Source: Chloroflexota bacterium
GTDB lineage: Bacteria; Chloroflexota; Limnocylindria; Limnocylindrales; CSP1-4
NCBI GenBank assembly: GCA_016875645.1
Contig: VGPE01000098.1
Span: 1 to 9,479 of the forward strand
Length of the DNA stretch: 9,479 nucleotides
Direction of reading: 5' to 3'
The first letter of the stretch is position 1, and the number at the start of each line of letters is the position of its first letter. The notes under the pieces were generated by a model. That model had not been told where the DNA came from. It did no database searches and saw only the letters and a program-made list of their open reading frames with translations. The translations under genes were made by a program, and so were the position numbers. Positions 5,513 to 9,479 of the stretch are shown here, one piece after another.

Positions 5513-6511
5513 CTAGCGAACGGCCGACGCGTCGGCCGTGACAGGGGTTGCGGCTTCGCCGAGTTCCACGGCGGCCGGCGCGATCCCGCCGGTGTCCGGA
5601 TCGTCCACCGCGATGGCGGCAACCCCGGGCGCGATGCGCTTGATGAGCCCGGTCAGGACGCGACCGGGCCCGACCTCCAGGAAGGTGTCCACGCCCGATG
5701 CTGCCATCCGCTCGACGATTGCGACCCAGTCGACGCCCGCGGTCAGGTGGTCGACGAGTTCGTTCCGGGCCGCATCGCCGGTGTCGATCGGCGCGGCATT
5801 CGCGTTTGCCAGCAGCGGTGGCCGCGGATCGGAGATCGGCACCGACGCGAGGACCTGGCGCATCCCGGCTGCAGCATCGGCCATGAGCGGCGAGTGCGCC
5901 GCCACCGAGACCGGCAGCAGGACCACCTTGCGCGCCCGCAGCCCCTTTGCGATCTCGAGCGCGGCCTCGACCGCAGGGCGTTCGCCCGACAGGACGACCT
6001 GGCCCGGAGCGTTGCGATTGGCAAGGCCCAGCAGCCCCTTGGCGTGTGCCCGCTCGAGGACTTCGGCGACCTGCGCGTCATCGAGACCGATCACGGCGCC
6101 CATCGCGCCCCACCGGCCATCCGCGGACGCCTGCATCCGCAGGCCGCGCTCGCGCACGAGCCGGAGGCCGTCGGCGAGGCGCAGCGATCCGGCGGCGACG
6201 AGCGCGCTGTACTGGCCCATCGAGTGGCCGGCGCAGAATGCGGACTCGATGCGCCGCCCGGCCCCGGCCCAGCGCTCGCGCAGGACCGTGAGCATGGCGA
6301 TGGACGTCGCGAGCAGCGCCGGCTGCGCGTTGACCGTGAGGTCCAACTCCTCAGCCGGTCCCTCGAAAACGAGCCGGCTCAGCGGCTCACCGAGGACGCG
6401 GTCGGCCTCCTCGAACACCGCGGCGGCGGCTGGCGATGCTTCCACGAGCGCGCGACCCATGCCGACGCGCTGCGACCCCTGGCCGGGGAAGACTAAAGCA
6501 ATGCTGGACAT
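5513..6511 (-). CDS. fabD: Malonyl-CoA:ACP transacylase
   Basis: Transfers malonyl from CoA to acyl carrier protein, supplying the two KAS enzymes. From ATG 6511 it is 332 residues, slightly longer than the usual 300-320 because of an Ala/Pro/Val-rich tail after about residue 300. Motifs: FPGQGSQ at 8-14 (oxyanion Gln11), GHSMGQ at 95-100 with nucleophile Ser97, Arg122 in RERGLRMQ for the malonyl carboxylate, NRNAPGQVVLSG at 165-176, VAAHSPLM with catalytic His206, and EVGPGRVLTGL near 279-289. The common GHSLGE is here GHSMGQ. ATG 6511 gives the standard N-terminus (MSSIALVFPGQGSQ) but has no ribosome site; a TACCCT box eight bases upstream could mean leaderless initiation. ATG 6577, preceded by GAGGG, would add 22 atypical residues and run through the palindrome at 6556. 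First gene of the fabD-fabF unit, divergent from a MarR-type regulator. Confidence 0.95.
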   Translation of the reverse strand: MSSIALVFPGQGSQRVGMGRALVEASPAAAAVFEEADRVLGEPLSRLVFEGPAEELDLTVNAQPALLATSIAMLTVLRERWAGAGRRIESAFCAGHSMGQYSALVAAGSLRLADGLRLVRERGLRMQASADGRWGAMGAVIGLDDAQVAEVLERAHAKGLLGLANRNAPGQVVLSGERPAVEAALEIAKGLRARKVVLLPVSVAAHSPLMADAAAGMRQVLASVPISDPRPPLLANANAAPIDTGDAARNELVDHLTAGVDWVAIVERMAASGVDTFLEVGPGRVLTGLIKRIAPGVAAIAVDDPDTGGIAPAAVELGEAATPVTADASAVR

Positions 6512-6519
6512 TGCGGCGA

Positions 6520-6525
6520 AGGGTA
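6520..6525 (-). promoter_or_regulatory. Possible -10 box of fabD
   Basis: TACCCT on the minus strand fits the TAnnnT pattern and ends eight bases before the fabD ATG at 6511, much like the box before the thioesterase gene. This placement implies a leaderless or near-leaderless message. No clear -35 element accompanies it. Confidence 0.3.
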
Positions 6526-6555
6526 GGGCCGTCCCGCGGGAAGTGGCCGGAATTC

Positions 6556-6571
6556 GATGCACTCTTGCATC
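6556..6571. promoter_or_regulatory. 16-bp palindrome between fabD and marR: candidate operator
   Basis: GATGCA-CTCT-TGCATC is a perfect inverted repeat with 6-bp arms. It lies in the 89-bp divergent spacer, 29 bp before the regulator's ATG and 44 bp before the fabD ATG, where a MarR dimer would be expected to block both promoters. Its length fits MarR-family operators (dyads of about 16-20 bp). Its half-site GATGC/GCATC also occurs in the array next to the KAS genes, with a different spacer. It does not resemble the AT-rich FabT box of streptococci. Confidence 0.45.
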
Positions 6572-6600
6572 CTTCATCGGCGTCCCTCACCCTTTGCGCC

Positions 6601-7113
6601 ATGGAAGACGACGTCCTGTCGGGTCCGGTTGCAGCCGCACGCGACCGCCTCCAGAACCCGCGCGAGCTGTCCGATCGGGTGGCGATGGGCCGCGCCCTCT
6701 GGCGCGAGCTGGTGATCGGATTTGCCGGGCAACTGGGCGAGCTCCGCCTGGGCTTCACTCAGCTGGCGGCGCTCTATGTGCTCGCCGAGGGCGGGACGAC
6801 GACCATCGCGGACCTGGCCGACGCGCTGGCGCGCTCGCCATCCGCCACGAGCCGGCTGGTGGACGGTCTCGTTCGACGCGGCCTCGTCGACCGCCGCCTT
6901 GAGACCGAGGACCGGCGCCAGCGCACGATCTGGTTGACGCCGGCGGGCCAGGCGCTCCTCTCGCACGTCGACCGGGCGCGTGCGGACCAGTTTCTGGCCG
7001 TCGTGCGGCCGCTGCCGCAATCGGAGCGGACACTGATCGCAATGGGCGTGGCGGCCCTGGCGTCGCGGGCGCTGTCGCGGCGAGGCAGGCTGATCAAGGC
7101 GCCGCCGCCCTGA
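6601..7113 (+). CDS. MarR-family winged-helix transcriptional regulator
   Basis: A 170-residue dimeric DNA-binding repressor candidate. Helices at 10-45 would form part of the dimer interface. The winged helix lies at about 50-115: LGFTQLAALYVLAEGG, then TIADLADALARSPSATSRLVDGLVRRGLV containing the recognition helix (80-92), then the wing DRRLETEDRRQRTIWLT. The diagnostic MarR wing pattern (D-x-R, then a charged turn, then R-x-x-x-x-LT) is present. C-terminal helices at 116-160 complete the dimerisation region. ATG 6601 is chosen because the family N-terminus fits; the upstream open frame overlaps fabD on the other strand. There is no ribosome site, so it may be leaderless. Being divergent from fabD with a palindrome between, it is likely to control fabD-fabF and itself, comparable in placement, though not proven in function, to FabT. 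The ligand cannot be inferred. Confidence 0.85.
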   Translation: MEDDVLSGPVAAARDRLQNPRELSDRVAMGRALWRELVIGFAGQLGELRLGFTQLAALYVLAEGGTTTIADLADALARSPSATSRLVDGLVRRGLVDRRLETEDRRQRTIWLTPAGQALLSHVDRARADQFLAVVRPLPQSERTLIAMGVAALASRALSRRGRLIKAPPP

Positions 7114-7133
7114 GCGGCGGTTCGGGGCCGCTC
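7112..7133. terminator. Possible bidirectional hairpin terminator between marR and peptidase genes
   Basis: GAGCGGC at 7112-7118 pairs exactly with GCCGCTC at 7127-7133 around an 8-nt GGTTCGGG loop, in the 31-bp gap between convergent genes and overlapping the marR stop codon. An alternative stem (CCGCCG 7102-7107 with CGGCGG 7115-7120) competes with it. There is no T-tract on either side, so termination is suggested by position and stem only. Confidence 0.35.
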
Positions 7134-7144
7134 GCAGTGCGTGT

Positions 7145-8590
7145 CTACCCGGCGCGCGTCCCGCAATAGGTCCGCACGACGTCGTAGAGCACCGGCAGCC
7201 CGAACCGCAGGCCCTCGACGCTGACGCGCTCGTCGACCCCGTGGAAGAGATCGAGGAAGCGATCCTCGGGCCGCAGGCGCAACGGCGAGAACCCGTAGGT
7301 CGGCGTGCCGACCCTGGCTGTGTGCTTCGCGTCCGTCGTGAACGGTGCCATGACCGGGATCGGGATCCCGTCGGGGTCGTGAGCCCGGATCGTCGCCACC
7401 AGGAGGTGCCACAGCTCGGTATCGATCGGTGCCTCGACCGGCTCGCCGTAATGAAGGAGCTCGAGCGTCACGTGCTGCCAGAGCTCCTCGCCCAGCCGGC
7501 GCCGGATCCGCTCCCGCATTTCCGGCTCGGGCGTGCCGGGCAGGTTCCGGACGTCGACCTCGATCTCGGCGATGCCCGGAATCTGGTTGAACTTGAGGCC
7601 GGCGTGGATCATGTTGGGGCTCATCGTGTCGCGCAGCAGCGCTCGCACGGCACGCTGGAGCGGCGGCTCGCAGAGCTTCTCCAGCGCGGCCTGGCTGACC
7701 CGGACATTGTCGCCGCCGACGGCGCGCACCAGTCGCGCCGACTCTTCGGGCATCTCTGCAGCCACCGCGTCGAGCAGCCGGCGGACAACCGGCGTCACAT
7801 GCGGCTCCTCGAAGGGCGCGATCAGCCGCACGACCTCGGCGGCGCGGACGGCGGCATTGTCCTCGCGCGGCATGGACCCATGGCCCCACGTGCCCTGGAC
7901 CGTGATCCGGTACCGGACGAAGCCCTTCTCGGCGACCTGGATCGGGTAGAAGCGGCGCCCGGCGACCTCGATCGAGACGCCCCCCGCTTCGTTGAGGGCC
8001 CCCGCCGCTCGCAGCCACTCCGGGCGGTGCTCCGCGATCCAGCCGGCGCCCTCGACACCGCCTGCTTCCTCGCCGGCGGTCGAGGCGAACATGACGTCGC
8101 GGGTCAGGCCCGGAATCGGGTCGCTGGCCGGATCGCGGCCGGCGGCTCGCGCCTCGTTCGCAAGCTGGCGCATGACGGCCAGCTCCATGGCTACCATGGC
8201 CTTCATGTCGAGCGCGCCACGGCCCCAGACATACCCATCCGCGACGTCGGCGGCGAACGGATCGTGGGTCCAGAGGTCGGGTGGGGCCGGGACCACGTCG
8301 AGGTGCGAGAGGAGCAGCAGCGGCTCGCCGCCAGTGCCGTCGCCGCGCAGGCGGGCGGCCACGGAGCCGCGGCCGGGGAACGGCTCCACGATCTCGGCGG
8401 GGATGCCCGCGTCAGCGAGGAACTGGGCCACGTAGCCCGCGGCCAGGATCTCGTCGCCGGGCGGGTTGACGCTCCGGATCCGGATCAGGTCGCGCAGCGT
8501 TTCGAGAAGGTCGTGGTGGGCATGCGCCCACGTCGAGGCGTCCAACGCGTGCGATGGGGCCGGCGACGACGAGGAGGACTCGGGGTTCAT
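7145..8590 (-). CDS. M20-family metallopeptidase/deacylase (ArgE/DapE/ACY1/CPG2 type)
   Basis: Cytoplasmic di-zinc hydrolase that removes an amino acid or acyl group from a peptide or N-acyl amino acid. The 481-residue protein has every expected metal and catalytic position: His96 in LLSHLDVVPA with Asp98, bridging Asp128 in GRGALDMK, general base Glu174 and metal ligand Glu175 in TAGEEAGG, Glu201 in LNEAGG, and His450 in DLFHGVDERV. The dimerisation/lid domain lies at about 215-345, with TWGHGSMPREDNA (His237) and HAGLKFNQIPGIAEIEVDVR. The length exceeds that of DapE or ArgE and fits the M20A-like peptidases. A Ser-rich N-terminus (4-13) precedes the domain, with no signal peptide. ATG 8590 has GGAGAG just upstream (8594-8599). 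It follows the small membrane protein gene by 22 bp, so probably the last gene of the ilvD operon. Substrate unknown; succinyl-diaminopimelate or acetylornithine deacylase is less likely given the lid sequence. Confidence 0.9.
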   Translation of the reverse strand: MNPESSSSSPAPSHALDASTWAHAHHDLLETLRDLIRIRSVNPPGDEILAAGYVAQFLADAGIPAEIVEPFPGRGSVAARLRGDGTGGEPLLLLSHLDVVPAPPDLWTHDPFAADVADGYVWGRGALDMKAMVAMELAVMRQLANEARAAGRDPASDPIPGLTRDVMFASTAGEEAGGVEGAGWIAEHRPEWLRAAGALNEAGGVSIEVAGRRFYPIQVAEKGFVRYRITVQGTWGHGSMPREDNAAVRAAEVVRLIAPFEEPHVTPVVRRLLDAVAAEMPEESARLVRAVGGDNVRVSQAALEKLCEPPLQRAVRALLRDTMSPNMIHAGLKFNQIPGIAEIEVDVRNLPGTPEPEMRERIRRRLGEELWQHVTLELLHYGEPVEAPIDTELWHLLVATIRAHDPDGIPIPVMAPFTTDAKHTARVGTPTYGFSPLRLRPEDRFLDLFHGVDERVSVEGLRFGLPVLYDVVRTYCGTRAG

Positions 8591-8612
8591 CGGCTCTCCG
8601 GCTGCGTGGCGC

Positions 8613-8891
8613 TCAGCGGTTGCTCATCAGGATGAGGGCCAGGATCGAGAGTGCGAAGCCGCCGAGGATGATCGTGAGCACCATCGCAACCAGCAGCCGC
8701 CGAAGCGTGCGCTCCTCGCGCGCAGTGCGCTCCGGGTCGGGATCCTCGCCGCCCGGGATGTACGGCCGCGGCAGGCCGCGGGCTCGGGCGGCGATGTTGC
8801 GCGGGGAGGTCGCCCGGGCGTATTCCTCGTCGGACAGCGCTCCGGTGGCCGGTGCCCCGTCCCCGGTCGACCCCGTCGATTCGTCGGTCAT
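8613..8891 (-). CDS. Small single-span membrane protein of unknown function
   Basis: A 92-residue protein I do not recognise. Residues 1-60 are hydrophilic: an acidic Ser/Thr/Gly-rich start, then SDEEYARATSPRNIAARARGLPRPYIPGGEDPDPERTAREERTLRR. One transmembrane helix follows at about 66-88 (LLVAMVLTIILGGFALSILALIL), with a three-residue polar tail. Arg61, Arg64 and Arg65 next to the helix suggest a cytoplasmic N-terminus. It is a real gene: GGAGAG (8899-8904) lies seven bases before the ATG, and it fits tightly between ilvD (29 bp) and the peptidase gene (22 bp) on the same strand. The peptidase gene has the same GGAGAG motif. A role in anchoring or modulating a partner is possible, but nothing in the sequence shows it. 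Confidence 0.75.
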   Translation of the reverse strand: MTDESTGSTGDGAPATGALSDEEYARATSPRNIAARARGLPRPYIPGGEDPDPERTAREERTLRRLLVAMVLTIILGGFALSILALILMSNR

Positions 8892-8920
8892 GGCGTGGCT
8901 CTCCGCGCGCCTCGGGGGGC

Positions 8921-9479
8921 TCAGCCGACAGCTTCGGGCGTGCGGTCCTCGGCGGCCCGGGCCACCGCCCCGGCCAGCTGCTCCGCCAGCCGGCGGCCGG
9001 TGGTGACCGCGCCCTGGGACGCCGACGACACCTGGGCCGCGTACTTCGCCATCACGCCACCGGGATACCGGGGCGGTGGCGGGGCCCAGCCCTCGAATCG
9101 GCGGGCGATCTCGTCAGCCGGCACGTCCAGGTCCAAAGCCTTGCGGTCGACGTCGATCGTGATCCGGTCGCCCTCCCGGACCACGGCGATCGGGCCGCCC
9201 AGCGCCGCCTCGGGCGCCACGTGGCCGATCATGAGCCCATGCGTGCCGCCGCTGAAGCGGCCGTCAGTGAGCAGCGCCACGGACTCGCCCAGGCCTTCGC
9301 CCACGAGCGCGCCCGTGACCGAGAGCATCTCCTGCATCCCGGGGCCGCCGACGGGCCCTTCGTAGCGGATCACGACCACGTCGCCGGCGTGGATCTGGCG
9401 GTTCTTGACCGCCTGGAAGCACTCGGTCTCGGAGTCGAACACGCGCGCCGGGCCCGTGTGGAGCCGGCGCTCGTGACCG
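8921..9479 (-). CDS. ilvD: Dihydroxy-acid dehydratase, C-terminal part (5' end beyond window)
   Basis: Iron-sulfur dehydratase converting 2,3-dihydroxy-isovalerate and 2,3-dihydroxy-3-methylvalerate to the 2-oxo acids in valine, leucine and isoleucine synthesis. The last 185 residues are present; the frame is open to the right edge, so the N-terminal cluster cysteines cannot be checked. Recognisable C-terminal IlvD signatures are ARVFDSE, VIRYEGPVGGPGMQEML, then LLTDGRFSGGTHGLMIGHVAPEA, which includes the conserved active-site Ser, and GGPIAVVREGDRITIDV. The close relatives Edd (phosphogluconate dehydratase) and sugar-acid dehydratases share this fold, but these phrases match IlvD best. The Ala-rich end after about 60 residues from the stop (VSSASQGAVTTGRRLAEQL) is typical. 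The stop lies 29 bp before the small membrane protein gene, so it is probably the upstream gene of a three-gene operon. Confidence 0.93.
   Translation of the reverse strand, partial: GHERRLHTGPARVFDSETECFQAVKNRQIHAGDVVVIRYEGPVGGPGMQEMLSVTGALVGEGLGESVALLTDGRFSGGTHGLMIGHVAPEAALGGPIAVVREGDRITIDVDRKALDLDVPADEIARRFEGWAPPPPRYPGGVMAKYAAQVSSASQGAVTTGRRLAEQLAGAVARAAEDRTPEAVG

Noticed and set aside
5494..5622. 43-residue N-terminal extension of the second KAS overlapping fabD
   Set aside because: It overlaps the fabD 3' end in another frame, and a good ribosome site lies before the GTG at 5493.

Overview
The window is very GC-rich, gene-dense bacterial chromosome. It looks like ordinary housekeeping DNA from a high-GC free-living bacterium. 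A Chloroflexota (Limnocylindria-like) or actinobacterial source would fit the GC content, the GTG/TTG starts, the -10-like boxes placed 8-9 nt before start codons, and the mix of genes. That placement is inference; no marker gene here settles it. There are no rRNA, tRNA, transposase, integrase or phage genes.

Layout. (1) 1-1312, minus strand: secreted cell-wall hydrolase with a glucosaminidase domain and a beta-rich C-terminal part, running off the left edge. (2) 1313-1678: non-coding divergent spacer with one strong hairpin. (3) 1679-2203, plus strand: hotdog-fold acyl-CoA/acyl-ACP thioesterase, convergent with (4) 2231-3505, minus strand: a FabF-type 3-oxoacyl-ACP synthase with its own recognisable -10 box. 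(5) 3506-4230: the unusual part. A small XRE-type helix-turn-helix gene on the plus strand is split by an apparent -1 frameshift. It is preceded by an 18-bp palindromic site and a perfect 9-bp-stem hairpin, and followed by four tandem copies of a 43-44 bp element carrying the same palindromic site in opposite orientation. The last copy abuts the next gene. (6) 4231-6511, minus strand: fabD followed 19 bp later by a second FabF-type synthase. (7) 6601-7113, plus strand: MarR-family regulator divergent from fabD, with a 16-bp palindrome between them. (8) 7145-9479, minus strand: apparent operon ilvD (incomplete at the right edge) - small single-span membrane protein - M20-family metallopeptidase.

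How the genes fit together. The centre is a fatty-acid elongation island. FabD loads malonyl groups on ACP, two KAS enzymes carry out condensation, and the hotdog thioesterase could release acyl chains or edit the pool. The MarR-type regulator divergent from fabD is placed like the FabT regulators of Firmicutes and may control this set. fabH, fabG, fabZ, fabI and acpP are not in the window. The right-hand operon joins branched-chain amino-acid synthesis (ilvD) with a peptidase/deacylase; branched-chain precursors can prime fatty acids, but nothing here demonstrates such a link.

The best candidate for something undescribed is the XRE gene with its flanking palindromic sites and tandem array (about 3610-4230), lodged between two fatty-acid synthase genes.
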